64,000 bases of DNA from UBA3537 sp038106885 (GCA_038106885.1 JAYNFX010000002.1:1-64000); one strand, 5' to 3'. Shown: positions 16,834 through 26,489, counted from the stretch's first letter. A program made the numbers and translations. The notes: generated from the letters alone by a model not told the origin.

Positions 16834-17757
16834 TTAAGATAAAACTTTTATTCCTTCGGTATTAATTTTAGAAATGTATGAGTGAAATTCTATTTCAGTA
16901 TTTGATAAGAAATTAGTCTGTTTAAGTTTAATTTCTTGAGCTGAATCAATTCCCTTACACAAGGTAAAAATTGATGGTCCAGAACCAGAAATCGATGTAC
17001 CTAAGCCATTTGAATCAAGGGAAATTTTTCTTAACTCATCGAAATATGGTATTAGTTTACTTCTATAAGGTTCAACTATAATATCTTTGAGTGATTTTCC
17101 TAAAAGTTCGTAATTTGAAGTATGCAATGAATGAATTAAACTGCCAACGTTTGACCATTGTACGATGGCATCTTTTAAAGGTACATTTATTGGTAATATA
17201 GATCTTGATTCTGATGTTTTTATTTCAATTTGTGGATGAACAATTACAGCGAAAAGATCCGTTGGAGTAGGGAGTTGTATTACATCCAATGGATTTACAG
17301 ATCTTACCAAAGTAAAACCACCCAATATTCCAGGTGCAATGTTGTCAGCGTGCTCAGTTTTACTAGCTAAAGCTTCTCCTTTTAATGCATATTCTATTAG
17401 TTTAGATTTATTAAATGGATTTCCTAGTAAAAAGTTTATACCATAAACACTTCCAATAGCACTTGCAGAGCTACTACCAATTCCACTACCAGGTTTAATT
17501 TTTTTAAATATTTCAATTTCAAAACCAAAATCAATATTTAAATCAGCGTACATAGCAAGCGCTGAAACTCCAGCAACATTTAATTTAGGGTCAGTAGGAA
17601 GATTAAATCCTTTTATTTGAGTTATTTCAATTCCTTTTGATTTTTTCTTCCTTATTATCATTTCATCACCAATACTATCTAGACAAAAACCTAGAGTATC
17701 AAATCCACAACCTACATTAGCAACTGTTGCAGGAGAAAAAATCCTAACTTCATTCAT
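16834..17757 (-). CDS. thrB: Homoserine kinase
   Basis: GHMP kinase that phosphorylates homoserine. The 307 residues carry the ATP loop KPGSGIGSSSASAIG near residue 87 and GTSISGSGPSIF near the C-terminus. The start at 17757 (MNEVRIFSPATVANVGCGFD) is the standard family N-terminus. It sits between thrA and thrC with 2 and 1 bases of spacing. Confidence 0.95.
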   Translation of the reverse strand: MNEVRIFSPATVANVGCGFDTLGFCLDSIGDEMIIRKKKSKGIEITQIKGFNLPTDPKLNVAGVSALAMYADLNIDFGFEIEIFKKIKPGSGIGSSSASAIGSVYGINFLLGNPFNKSKLIEYALKGEALASKTEHADNIAPGILGGFTLVRSVNPLDVIQLPTPTDLFAVIVHPQIEIKTSESRSILPINVPLKDAIVQWSNVGSLIHSLHTSNYELLGKSLKDIIVEPYRSKLIPYFDELRKISLDSNGLGTSISGSGPSIFTLCKGIDSAQEIKLKQTNFLSNTEIEFHSYISKINTEGIKVLS

Positions 17758-17759
17758 AA

Positions 17760-20213
17760 TTATACTATATAAGTTCTAATTATATCAGCAAATAGCCCAG
17801 ATGCAGTAACTTCAGCACCAGCACCAGCACCCTTTATTATAAGAGGTTGATCTTTGTATCGATCTGTGTAAAACATAACAATATTATCTTTACCCTCTAA
17901 ATTATAAAAAGGGTGATCATCTTCAATTACTTGTAATCCAACTTTGGCTTTACCCTCCTTGAATTCAGCAACATATTTCAATTTGCCATTTTTATTATTA
18001 GCAATTAAAAACAATTTTTTGAATGAATCTTCATTTGATTCAATAAAATTATAAAATTCATCAACAGTATTTTGCTGCATGGATCCATCCGGCAAAAACG
18101 TATTGTTATCAATATCATTAAACTCAATAGAAAAGCCAGATTCACGTGCTAATATTAGAAGTTTTCTGGCAACATCAATTCCGCTTAAATCAATTCTAGG
18201 ATCAGGCTCAGTAAAACCTTGATCTTGAGCTTGTTTGATTATATTTGAGAATTTTTGATCTCCTTTGTATTTATTGAATATAAAATTTAAACTTCCTGAG
18301 AGAACAGCATATATTGAATTAATTTTATCTCCAGATGTTATTAGGTGATTTAGGGTGTCAATAACTGGCAGTCCAGCTCCAACATTTGTTTCAAAAAGTA
18401 AAGGCGTATTGTACTTTTTTGATAAATTTTTTAATTTATTGTAGTACTCAAGTTTACCTGAACATGCAATTTTATTACATGCAACAACAGCGATATTTTC
18501 TCTTAAATAGTTAGGATATATTAAAGCAACTGATTCATTAGCTGTAATATCAACAAATACAGAATTCCTAAGATTCATTTCTTTTGCTTTTTCAAAAAAC
18601 TTAATCTCATCAACTAATTCACCATTTTCAAGATCTTTTTTGGTCCAATTATTTAAATCGAATCCGTCATAATTAAAATCCATTTTTTTGGAATTGCAAA
18701 TTCCAACAACTTTGATTTTCATCTTCATATTTTCTAGAAGGAATGATTCTTGTTTATTGATTTGCTCTAATAGTGCTTGCCCTACATTACCAATTCCAGC
18801 AATAAATAAGCTTATTTGTTTAGTTTCTGCTTCAAAAAAAGATTCATATAAACAATTTAAAGCTTTCTTTACATCATTTTGCGAAATAACAGCAGTAATA
18901 TTTCTTTCAGAAGCTCCTTGAGCAATTGCACGTATATTTACATTGTTTCGTCCTAAAGTACTAAACATTTTACCGCTTATTCCCTGGTGATTTTTCATTC
19001 TATCTCCAATCACTGCAATAATTGATAAATTTGTCTCTAAAATTATTGGATCAATTTTTAAAAGTGAAATTTCATTTTCAAATTCTTTGTCAATAGCAAT
19101 TTTTGCAATTTTTGCATCACTATCTAATACTCCTATGCATATTGAGTGTTCAGATGATGCTTGAGTTGTAATTATGATATTTATTTTTTCATTAGCTAAA
19201 GTTTCAAAAAGTCTTTTTGAAAAACCAGGAATCCCAACCATGCCATTTCCTTGAAGTGTAAGTAATGTAACTTCATTTATATTGCTGATTCCCTTGATTG
19301 GGTTATTATTTACATTATCTACTTTGTTAGTTATTAGAGTACCATTTTCGTTTGGCAACAAGGTATTTTTTATTAAAATTGGAATGTTTTTGTTTAGTAC
19401 TGGAAGTACGGTTGGTGGATATAATACTTTTGCGCCAAAATGTGATAATTCAATAGCTTCTAAGTAGGATAACTTTGCTATTGGCTTTGCTTGTTTAACA
19501 AGTTTTGGGTTAGTTCTGTACATACCACTTACATCTGTCCAAATTTCTAGTGCTTTAGCATCAAGTGCTGAAGCAATTATTGCTGCTGTATAATCTGATC
19601 CCCCGCGACCAAGAGTCGTTATTTCACCATCTTCACTTTTCGAGATAAAACCTGGAATTACTGTTATTATTTTTGAATTATTTCTAAAATAAGCTTTAAT
19701 ATTTGAATCAGTTTCATCAAATTGAACATTTGCATTTGTATAATTGTTATCTGTAACAATTAAATTTTGACTGTTTTTTAATTGCACATTCAATCCACAT
19801 TGTTGCATATATTCAAAAATTATTAGTGAAGATATTAACTCGCCGTAACTTAGAAGTTTATCTGAAGTTTTAGGTGATATTTCGTTAATTAAATAAATCC
19901 CATCTAATAAGTTTTCAAGCTCAGATAATTTTTCTGATACAATTTCTTTAGTTTCTAATAGTGAATTTCCATTTAATAAGTTATCTATGATTTTTTCATG
20001 TTGAGTCTTAATTTTTTTAATATCGTTTTTGTAATCCAAATTTTTATCAACTGCCTTTGATGAAGCAGAAATTAGTTTATTTGTAATTCCTCCTACAGCA
20101 GATACGACAACGATAATAGATGATTTTTCAGATTCATTTATTACAATCTTAGTTACTTTACTGATATTTTCTGAAGATCCAACTGAAGTTCCTCCAAACT
20201 TTAAAACTTTCAT
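17760..20213 (-). CDS. thrA: Bifunctional aspartokinase/homoserine dehydrogenase
   Basis: Catalyses the first and third steps from aspartate to threonine, isoleucine and methionine. The 817 residues show the kinase N-terminus KFGGTSVGSSENI, two ACT regulatory domains (about 300-460, including GNGMVGIPGFSKRLF) and a C-terminal NAD(P)-binding homoserine dehydrogenase starting at IAGIGNVGQALL (about 468) and ending GAGAGAEVTASGLFADI. The ACT domains imply feedback by threonine. A weak promoter box (CAAATCTA, 20332-20339, reading TAGATTTG) lies about 120 bases upstream; no threonine-rich leader peptide was found. Confidence 0.96.
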   Translation of the reverse strand: MKVLKFGGTSVGSSENISKVTKIVINESEKSSIIVVVSAVGGITNKLISASSKAVDKNLDYKNDIKKIKTQHEKIIDNLLNGNSLLETKEIVSEKLSELENLLDGIYLINEISPKTSDKLLSYGELISSLIIFEYMQQCGLNVQLKNSQNLIVTDNNYTNANVQFDETDSNIKAYFRNNSKIITVIPGFISKSEDGEITTLGRGGSDYTAAIIASALDAKALEIWTDVSGMYRTNPKLVKQAKPIAKLSYLEAIELSHFGAKVLYPPTVLPVLNKNIPILIKNTLLPNENGTLITNKVDNVNNNPIKGISNINEVTLLTLQGNGMVGIPGFSKRLFETLANEKINIIITTQASSEHSICIGVLDSDAKIAKIAIDKEFENEISLLKIDPIILETNLSIIAVIGDRMKNHQGISGKMFSTLGRNNVNIRAIAQGASERNITAVISQNDVKKALNCLYESFFEAETKQISLFIAGIGNVGQALLEQINKQESFLLENMKMKIKVVGICNSKKMDFNYDGFDLNNWTKKDLENGELVDEIKFFEKAKEMNLRNSVFVDITANESVALIYPNYLRENIAVVACNKIACSGKLEYYNKLKNLSKKYNTPLLFETNVGAGLPVIDTLNHLITSGDKINSIYAVLSGSLNFIFNKYKGDQKFSNIIKQAQDQGFTEPDPRIDLSGIDVARKLLILARESGFSIEFNDIDNNTFLPDGSMQQNTVDEFYNFIESNEDSFKKLFLIANNKNGKLKYVAEFKEGKAKVGLQVIEDDHPFYNLEGKDNIVMFYTDRYKDQPLIIKGAGAGAEVTASGLFADIIRTYIV

Positions 20214-20331
20214 CGAAATAATTTTTGAAATTGATATAATTTTAGACTTATTAGTATCATTTGTTTTTATTCAAATTTTAAATTTGATTAAATAAAATTT
20301 ATAATAGAGATCACTTAAAATAAAATGACAC

Positions 20332-20339
20332 CAAATCTA
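20332..20339 (-). promoter_or_regulatory. Candidate -7 promoter box for thrABC
   Basis: Reads TAGATTTG on the minus strand (TAnnTTTG), giving a leader of about 110 bases before thrA. No -33 box is visible, and such matches arise by chance in AT-rich spacers. Confidence 0.3.
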
Positions 20340-20401
20340 TTGTTTTTTAAACTTTAAAAAAATTAAAAATGAATTATTGAGGATTTATGAATTATTTAGC
20401 G

Positions 20402-20433
20402 TTTTATTATTTTTTATTTAAAAAATAATAAAA
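20402..20433 (-). terminator. All-AT hairpin after fahA
   Basis: A perfect 14-base inverted repeat with a 4-base loop, made only of A and T, lies 16-47 bases beyond the fahA stop in the spacer before thrA. It could act as a terminator for fahA, though the stem is weak and AT-rich spacers produce such repeats by chance. Confidence 0.35.
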
Positions 20434-20448
20434 ATTATACTGAAAATT

Positions 20449-21723
20449 TCAATTTGAAGGTAAAAGCTTGGTTGATACTTCTCCGAATCCAATTCTTAAA
20501 TTATCATTTTTACAGTATCCTCTCATAATCACAGTGTCATAGTCTTGAATAAACTTTCTTTCTGTTCCATCATTGAGTTTTAAAGGATTTTCTCCTTTCC
20601 ATGTTAGTTCTAACATTGATCCATATGAATCTTTTTTTGAACCAGAAATTGTTCCACTACCCATCATGTCACCAGAATTTACTGGACATCCATTTACTGT
20701 GTGATGTGCTAGCTGTTGTGACATGTTCCAATACATATTTTTAAAATTTGATCTACAGACAACAGTTTCTTTGCTATTAGGAGGTTTTATAGCAACCTCA
20801 AGACTAATATCATAACTTTTTTTTCCACTTGATCTTAAATATTCTAGTGGTTCAGGATTTTGTTTTGGAGAATCAACTTTAAACGGCTCTAAAGCATCAA
20901 GTGTTACAATCCATGGCGATATTGAAGATGCAAAGCTCTTTCCTAAGAATGGGCCTAATGGAACATATTCCCAGCGTTGTATGTCTCGCGCACTCCAATC
21001 ATTAAATAAAACTAACCCAAAAATATAGTTTTCAGCTTCATTGACTGATATCGAATCACCTAAATCATTAGCATCGGTAGTTATAAATGCCATTTCAAGT
21101 TCAAAATCTACAGCTTTACTGGGACCAAAAATTGGACTTTCATACCCATTCGGTAGAGTTTGCCCTTTGGGTCTTCTTATAGAAATATTTGAAGGAATTA
21201 TAGACGAACTTCTACCATGATAACCAACTGGTAAATGTAGCCAATTCGGCATCAAAGCGTTTTCTTTACCTCTAAACATTGTACCAACATTTGTTGCATG
21301 TTCTCGACTTGCATAGAAATCAGTATAATCTCCAATTTGAACAGGTAATTGCATTTCAATTTCATCCAATCTGAAAAGAACTATATCTTTATGCTTGACA
21401 TTTGATTTTAGTATTGAATTATCTGCATCAAAAATTTCTGCAATTCTGTTTCTAACTGCTCGCCAGGTTTGTCGCCCATCAGCAATAAAATCATTTAATG
21501 TATCTTGAAGAAAAATATCATCTGTCAATGGAATTTCATCAAAATAACCTAACTGATGTAGTGCGCCTAAATCGATAGCTGTATCTCCAATTCTTGTTCC
21601 AATAGTTACAATATCATCTCTGGTCAAAAAAACTCCAAAAGGAATATTTTGAATAGGGAAATCTGAATGTGGATCGACATGTAGCCAAGATGATCTATCT
21701 GGATTATTAGCAAAATTTGACAT
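20449..21723 (-). CDS. fahA: Fumarylacetoacetase
   Basis: Last step of tyrosine breakdown, cleaving fumarylacetoacetate to fumarate and acetoacetate. The 424 residues match the eukaryote-like FAH class: metal-site blocks DFELEMAFI and FNDWSARDIQRWEYVPLGPF, then GDMMGSGTISG and GSMLELTWKG. The start (MSNFANNPDRSSWLHVDPHSDFPIQN) is standard. Other tyrosine genes are not present here. Promoter box at 21762-21769, divergent from glyA. Confidence 0.95.
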   Translation of the reverse strand: MSNFANNPDRSSWLHVDPHSDFPIQNIPFGVFLTRDDIVTIGTRIGDTAIDLGALHQLGYFDEIPLTDDIFLQDTLNDFIADGRQTWRAVRNRIAEIFDADNSILKSNVKHKDIVLFRLDEIEMQLPVQIGDYTDFYASREHATNVGTMFRGKENALMPNWLHLPVGYHGRSSSIIPSNISIRRPKGQTLPNGYESPIFGPSKAVDFELEMAFITTDANDLGDSISVNEAENYIFGLVLFNDWSARDIQRWEYVPLGPFLGKSFASSISPWIVTLDALEPFKVDSPKQNPEPLEYLRSSGKKSYDISLEVAIKPPNSKETVVCRSNFKNMYWNMSQQLAHHTVNGCPVNSGDMMGSGTISGSKKDSYGSMLELTWKGENPLKLNDGTERKFIQDYDTVIMRGYCKNDNLRIGFGEVSTKLLPSN

Positions 21724-21761
21724 ATCAGTTAATGTTAATTAATTTTTAATAAATATTACAT

Positions 21762-21769
21762 CAAATATA
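21762..21769 (-). promoter_or_regulatory. -7 promoter box for fahA
   Basis: CAAATATA reads TATATTTG on the minus strand, 38 bases before the fahA ATG. It lies back to back with the glyA -33 box. Confidence 0.5.
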
Positions 21770-21774
21770 TGTTT

Positions 21775-21809
21775 TTTGACTTATATAATTAAGTATATAC
21801 TTATTTTTG
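21775..21809 (+). promoter_or_regulatory. Promoter of glyA
   Basis: TTTG at 21775-21778, 23 bases of spacing, TATTTTTG at 21802-21809: a TTG/TAnnTTTG pair at the upper limit of Bacteroidota spacing. The ATG follows 26 bases later. Confidence 0.55.
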
Positions 21810-21835
21810 CAATCTATTAACTTATTAATAATCTT

Positions 21836-23107
21836 ATGATAAGAGACAACGAAATATTTGATTTGATTAATTCAGAAAAAAATCGTCAGATAAATGGCAT
21901 TGAGCTTATAGCTTCTGAGAATTTTACGAGTAACCAAGTTATGGAGGCTACAGGATCAGTTTTAACAAACAAATATGCTGAAGGTTATCCTGGAAAAAGA
22001 TACTATGGTGGATGTGAAATTGTTGACCAAGTTGAACAGATTGCAATTGACAGAGCCAAACAATTATTTGGTGCTGAATGGGCAAATGTTCAGCCACATT
22101 CAGGAAGTCAAGCAAATACTGCAGTTTTTCATGCATGTCTAAAAGTTGGAGATAAAATTCTTGGATTTGACTTATCTCATGGTGGCCATTTGACCCATGG
22201 CTCTCCTGTAAATTTCTCTGGACGTTTATATAATCCTGTATTTTACGGAGTTGATAAGGAAACTGGAATGCTCAATTATGATAAAATTCAAGAGATTGCA
22301 TTAGCTGAAAAGCCTAAGTTAATAATTGCTGGAGCTTCTGCTTACTCTAGAGATATAGATTACAAGAGATTTCGCGAAATTGCTGATAGTGTTGACGCAA
22401 TTTTACTTGGTGATATTTCTCATCCTTCAGGTTTAATTGCTAAAGGAGTTTTAAACGATCCACTTCCACACTGTCATATTGTTACAACCACCACTCATAA
22501 AACCCTCCGTGGACCAAGAGGTGGTCTGATAATGATTGGGAAAGATTTTGAAAATCCATTTGGTTTGAAGTTTAAATCCGGTAAATTAAAAATGATGTCC
22601 TCTTTGTTAGATTCAGCAATTTTCCCGGGAAATCAAGGTGGCCCATTAGAACATGTTATTGCTGGAAAAGCAATTGCATTTGGTGAAGCATTGTCAAATG
22701 ACTTCATGCATTACATAGTTCAAGTTAAAAAAAATGCAGATGCTATGGCTAAAGCATTTGTTAAACTTAATTATGATCTTATTTCAGGAGGAACGGATAA
22801 TCATATGATGTTAATTGATCTTAGAAACAAAAATATAACTGGTAAAGATGCTGAACAAGCTCTCGTAAAGGCTGATATAACAGCTAATAAGAATATGGTC
22901 CCATTTGATACTCAAAGCCCATTTATAACATCTGGAATAAGGGTTGGTACTCCTGCAATTACGACTAGAGGATTAATTGAAGATGATATGAAAATAATTG
23001 TGGAATTTATTGATGAAGTAATTTCAAATCACTCCAACGAATCGGTACTAAAATCTGTAGCTAAAAGAGTTAATTCAATGATGGGGGATAGACCCTTGTT
23101 TGCTTAA
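21836..23107 (+). CDS. glyA: Serine hydroxymethyltransferase
   Basis: PLP enzyme interconverting serine and glycine with tetrahydrofolate, the main source of one-carbon units. The 423 residues carry ELIASENFTS at the start, the YAEGYPGKRYYGG block and the PLP lysine Lys222 in TTTTHKTLRGPRGG. Monocistronic, with its own promoter; it converges on the beta-helix lipoprotein gene with 8 bases between stops. Confidence 0.97.
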   Translation: MIRDNEIFDLINSEKNRQINGIELIASENFTSNQVMEATGSVLTNKYAEGYPGKRYYGGCEIVDQVEQIAIDRAKQLFGAEWANVQPHSGSQANTAVFHACLKVGDKILGFDLSHGGHLTHGSPVNFSGRLYNPVFYGVDKETGMLNYDKIQEIALAEKPKLIIAGASAYSRDIDYKRFREIADSVDAILLGDISHPSGLIAKGVLNDPLPHCHIVTTTTHKTLRGPRGGLIMIGKDFENPFGLKFKSGKLKMMSSLLDSAIFPGNQGGPLEHVIAGKAIAFGEALSNDFMHYIVQVKKNADAMAKAFVKLNYDLISGGTDNHMMLIDLRNKNITGKDAEQALVKADITANKNMVPFDTQSPFITSGIRVGTPAITTRGLIEDDMKIIVEFIDEVISNHSNESVLKSVAKRVNSMMGDRPLFA

Positions 23108-23115
23108 TTTATTAC

Positions 23116-24702
23116 TTAGTTTTCAAAATTTATGGCATTGTATGCTCCTAAGTCTACAGGTGCTGTTCTTTGATTTCCTAATATGTCAGTGCTTAATTCA
23201 CCAGTAGTGATTCCATATCCAGATGCAGGTGATTCAATAGATATTTGAAGTTTGTTTTGATCTGGATCAAGAAAATCAGGATTAGAATTTAATATTATAT
23301 TTTCATAAAGAGTGATATCGTTGAAATTATAATATGGACTATCATAAAAATTATTTGGATCGTTAAAAAGTAACAAGCAATTTTTAAAATTTAAATTAAA
23401 ATCAGCGTCAATAGTATTATCAAGTAAAAGTTCAGGATTATCATTTCCGTAAATTATGCAATTTGTGAAATTGGCTTTTGTTAAATTGTTAGGAATAATA
23501 TTTTGGTCGCTATCTTGACTAAAATTATTTAATAAAAGCGAAGGGAACTGTCTAAAACTATATGACCAATAATTTGCTATAGTAGCATGTATTACATCAT
23601 ATTGACCACCAAATGTAGCGGCAAATGAAGATTGACCTGACTTATTTATTACCAGATTTTCACATTTAATATTTGTTGCTCTACCAAGAATTCCAAAGTT
23701 ACTAGAATTGTAAATTTGAGTATTATTAATTTCAAGTTTATTTTCATCTTCTTGATTACCATCGCATAGAATTCCAATAGTGCTATTTTTTATTGTTGTG
23801 TGATTAAATTTATTGTTGGTACTTCCATTAAAGAGCCAAATTGTTTGCCACTGTCCTGGGATTTCTGAAAAACTATCTTCTAATCTGTTTCCTTCAAAAA
23901 TAATTTCGTTTTCCATTAATGATTGATCATCACTAGGCATACCATTTGAGTGAATTGAAGCATTATCAGTGATTAATAAGCCTGAGTTGTAATGGAAATG
24001 TAACCTAGCTCCAGCTTCAATATTTAGAATATCACCATTATTAACAGCTGCATATCCGTATATAACATATGGCTTTTCATTGGTAAAATTTAATTCATTA
24101 GACTGTAAAAAACGACCTTGTATAGATGTTTGGTCTTCAATACCATCGCCATCAATATCAAAATTTAAAGTTTCTATTTGATTTGTTCCGTCTTCAGAAA
24201 TGAATTGTTGAGGATAAATAAATATTGCATCTTTAACTAACGTAATTAGTTCTACTTTTTGGATATCATTTTCCCCGAATTCAATCCTATCAGTGTATAA
24301 ATATTGATTTTCATTTGTTACCAGTTCTTGAATATCAACTGTTGTTTCGATAAAAACATACATACTATCTTTAGCCAATAATTCAACATTTGTAAATTCA
24401 TTTCCAGCTAAAGGGGTGTCACCTGTCATTCCATCAACATTTAATCTATAGTTTGATTGTGGTCCGTTTTGTAGTCTTATACGGGGTATTAATATATTTG
24501 AATTCGAGTTATTGTAAACTTTAAGAGTGTAAGTGCTTGACCCTATATTAGAAAAAATTGTATCCAGGTAAACAGTGTCTTTAGAAAAAATTAAATCTCC
24601 TTCTGATTTTTCAAAATCAAGATCATTACGACAAGAGCTCCAAATCAAAACAACCGATAAAAGGAGTATTATTTTTGATATTCTAATGAAATTTGACTTC
24701 AT
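23116..24702 (-). CDS. Lipoprotein with right-handed beta-helix domain
   Basis: The 528 residues start with a lipoprotein signal (lipobox WSSC, Cys24) and an Ig-like region (about 30-130; YLDTIFSNIGSSTYTLKVYN), followed by irregular Asn- and Gly-rich repeats (about 190-500) typical of a parallel beta-helix such as choice-of-anchor Q proteins. The C-terminus has a DLGAYN-like ending (LGNQRTAPVDLGAYNAINF) seen in this group. No catalytic site is evident; it may bind or process polysaccharide. Last gene of an operon with the thioesterase and the glutaminyl cyclase. Confidence 0.8.
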   Translation of the reverse strand: MKSNFIRISKIILLLSVVLIWSSCRNDLDFEKSEGDLIFSKDTVYLDTIFSNIGSSTYTLKVYNNSNSNILIPRIRLQNGPQSNYRLNVDGMTGDTPLAGNEFTNVELLAKDSMYVFIETTVDIQELVTNENQYLYTDRIEFGENDIQKVELITLVKDAIFIYPQQFISEDGTNQIETLNFDIDGDGIEDQTSIQGRFLQSNELNFTNEKPYVIYGYAAVNNGDILNIEAGARLHFHYNSGLLITDNASIHSNGMPSDDQSLMENEIIFEGNRLEDSFSEIPGQWQTIWLFNGSTNNKFNHTTIKNSTIGILCDGNQEDENKLEINNTQIYNSSNFGILGRATNIKCENLVINKSGQSSFAATFGGQYDVIHATIANYWSYSFRQFPSLLLNNFSQDSDQNIIPNNLTKANFTNCIIYGNDNPELLLDNTIDADFNLNFKNCLLLFNDPNNFYDSPYYNFNDITLYENIILNSNPDFLDPDQNKLQISIESPASGYGITTGELSTDILGNQRTAPVDLGAYNAINFEN

Positions 24703-24725
24703 AAATGTAAAATTATAATTTTTAA

Positions 24726-25115
24726 TTAATCAAAAAGTGTTAAAAGGTCTGTAGGAATCCGTTTAGGCTTTTTTGTATTAGGATTTGTCATGCACCAATT
24801 AGTTTTACTTTTTACTAGGAGCATAGAATTTTTCTTGTTTATGATTTCAACTTCTCGAACACATGTTACTCCACTACATTTAGATACGTAAGTTTTAAGT
24901 ATTAATATGTCGCCAACATACGCAGGTGATTTATAATCAATTTCATGTCGTATTACAACCCAAACATAATTTTTACGCTGAATATTAGTTGTTAATGAAT
25001 TCCAATGTTCATTAGCAATTTGTTGTATCCATTTAATGTATCTGATATTGTTTACGTGATTTAGATGATCTATGTCGTCTGAACTTACAGTTATTATTTT
25101 TTCAAATACTTGCAT
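24726..25115 (-). CDS. Acyl-CoA thioesterase, hot-dog fold
   Basis: The 129 residues match the 4-hydroxybenzoyl-CoA thioesterase/FadM/YbgC type: DDIDHLNHVNNIRYIKWIQ at residues 13-31 holds the conserved Asp and the helix start. Hydrolyses an acyl-CoA or acyl-ACP; the substrate cannot be told. Its ATG overlaps the stop of the glutaminyl cyclase gene by one base (TAATG). Confidence 0.85.
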   Translation of the reverse strand: MQVFEKIITVSSDDIDHLNHVNNIRYIKWIQQIANEHWNSLTTNIQRKNYVWVVIRHEIDYKSPAYVGDILILKTYVSKCSGVTCVREVEIINKKNSMLLVKSKTNWCMTNPNTKKPKRIPTDLLTLFD

Positions 25116-26152
25116 TAGTTTGTTTTAATAATTCTAACTTCAAATAGCTTATCCCAACGCTTTCCTGTCACAAATAATGTTTTTCTTTTTTTATTGTAAG
25201 CAATTCCATTTAAAACATCTAATCCATTGTGTTTTGTTACATATTTTTTTAAGTCTTTAAAATCAATTACAGCCTCAATAGCACCATTTTCTGGATCAAT
25301 AATCGCTACACCATTTTTTTGATATCTATTGGCATATATCTTTCCTTCTACCCATTCAAGTTCATTTAAATTTGTCAATTTCCCTTTGTTGGTATAAGCT
25401 TGAATAAAGCCTTCTTCTGCTTGTGATTTTGAATTTAATATCCAAATATTTTCTGAACCGTCTGTCTTATATAAGTTAACACCATCATTGCACAATCCCC
25501 ATCCTTCATTACTTTGTCCATAATTAAAACTATCAATATATTTAAATTTATTTAGGTCATAAATCAGACCTCTACCTTCTTTCCATGTAAGTTGATATAT
25601 TTTGTTATTAAGTATAGTTAATCCTTCACCAAAATAAGATGAAGATAGATTAATATTTTTTAGAACTTTGTTATTTTTATAGTCTAAGGCTCTAAGTTTT
25701 GATTCTCCATATTGACCAGTGCTCTCATATAAAATATCTCCATAAAATTCTATTCCTTGTGTGTATGATGTTATATCATGGTCATAAATATTAACAACTT
25801 CATAGGAATAGATTCTAGGAGTTTTGTTGTTTAGAACAGTAATTTTGTTAATTAATACTTGTTTATTGCCTTCAGAAAAAATAGTTGCTTTTATTATTTT
25901 TTCTCCCAAAGTGACATCTTTAAGTATCAAAAAATCTGAGATTATTTTATTATCCATTTTATAGATAACTGAATCTATGATTTTGTTCTTGTGATTTTTG
26001 ATATCTAATTTAAGTGTGTCATTATTATAAATTATTTTATTTAAGGTATTGTTTTCAATTGAGAAATTATCATTTGCAGATTTGTTTAAATCATCACAAC
26101 TAATTAAACCAATACAGAATAAAAGTGATATGTATAATTTTTTTAAAGACAT
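25115..26152 (-). CDS. Glutaminyl-peptide cyclotransferase lipoprotein
   Basis: Plant-type (beta-propeller) glutaminyl cyclase, forming N-terminal pyroglutamate on exported proteins or peptides. The 345 residues start with a lipoprotein signal (LISC, Cys19). An about 95-residue Ig-like stretch precedes the propeller, which opens with YDHDITSYTQGIEFYGDILYESTGQYG (the family signature) and continues with LTWKEG, YGQSNEGWGL and LNELEWVEGKIYAN. Expected location is the periplasm or outer membrane. First gene of a three-gene operon. Confidence 0.87.
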   Translation of the reverse strand: MSLKKLYISLLFCIGLISCDDLNKSANDNFSIENNTLNKIIYNNDTLKLDIKNHKNKIIDSVIYKMDNKIISDFLILKDVTLGEKIIKATIFSEGNKQVLINKITVLNNKTPRIYSYEVVNIYDHDITSYTQGIEFYGDILYESTGQYGESKLRALDYKNNKVLKNINLSSSYFGEGLTILNNKIYQLTWKEGRGLIYDLNKFKYIDSFNYGQSNEGWGLCNDGVNLYKTDGSENIWILNSKSQAEEGFIQAYTNKGKLTNLNELEWVEGKIYANRYQKNGVAIIDPENGAIEAVIDFKDLKKYVTKHNGLDVLNGIAYNKKRKTLFVTGKRWDKLFEVRIIKTN

Positions 26153-26220
26153 ATATAATTTTTGGCAATTTATTTATTTATGTTCACTAAAAAAAATCAT
26201 AAAATAAATATTAAACATTG

Positions 26221-26228
26221 TATATTTG
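26221..26228 (+). promoter_or_regulatory. -7 promoter box for SRP RNA
   Basis: TATATTTG, an exact TAnnTTTG, ending 4 bases before the closing helix of the SRP RNA (26233). Confidence 0.65.
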
Positions 26229-26230
26229 TA

Positions 26231-26333
26231 CCAGGCAAGTTCTACACAACCAGCTCCTGTTGAATCCTCCAGGGCGGGAACGCAGCAAAGGTAAATGGTC
26301 GTAGCGGTGTGATGTAGGTAGCTTGCCTTTTTT
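26231..26333 (+). ncRNA. ffs: Signal recognition particle RNA, small bacterial type
   Basis: RNA scaffold of SRP, which with Ffh targets membrane proteins. The conserved domain IV tip is visible: CTCCAGGGCGGGAACGCAGCAAAGG near 26266-26290 is split here as CTCCAGGGCGGGAA plus CGCAGCAAAGG, and GGTCGTAGCGGTG follows. The ends pair (AGGCAAG at 26233, CTTGCCT at 26322) and run into T6, a terminator. About 100 nt is normal. Its last 55 bases are repeated after the adjoining gap (see findings). Translations across this region are artefacts. Confidence 0.95.
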
Positions 26334-26433
26334 NNNNNNNNNNNNNNNNNNNNNNNNNNNNNNNNNNNNNNNNNNNNNNNNNNNNNNNNNNNNNNNNNNN
26401 NNNNNNNNNNNNNNNNNNNNNNNNNNNNNNNNN
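26334..26433. other. Scaffold gap of 100 N
   Basis: Exactly 100 undetermined bases flanked by a perfect 55-base direct repeat. Most likely two contigs that really overlap by 55 bases were joined with a default gap, so no sequence is missing. Confidence 0.9.
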
Positions 26434-26489
26434 AACGCAGCAAAGGTAAATGGTCGTAGCGGTGTGATGTAGGTAGCTTGCCTTTTTTT
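26434..26489 (+). repeat. Second copy of the SRP RNA 3' half
   Basis: Bases 26434-26488 are identical to 26279-26333, and one more T follows. The copy lacks the 5' half and promoter, so it is not a second gene; it holds the true 3' end and terminator (T7 at 26483-26489) of the single SRP RNA. Confidence 0.9.

Noticed and set aside
20210..20260. A 16-residue upstream ORF ending on the thrA ATG (ATGA overlap), possible leader peptide
   Set aside because: It has no threonine codons (Ile/Leu-rich by chance in AT-rich DNA) and no terminator or antiterminator pair is visible; too weak to call an attenuator.
26434..26489. A possible second SRP RNA gene
   Set aside because: Only the 3' half is present, without promoter or 5' helix; the exact 55-base identity at the edge of an N run is explained by assembly.
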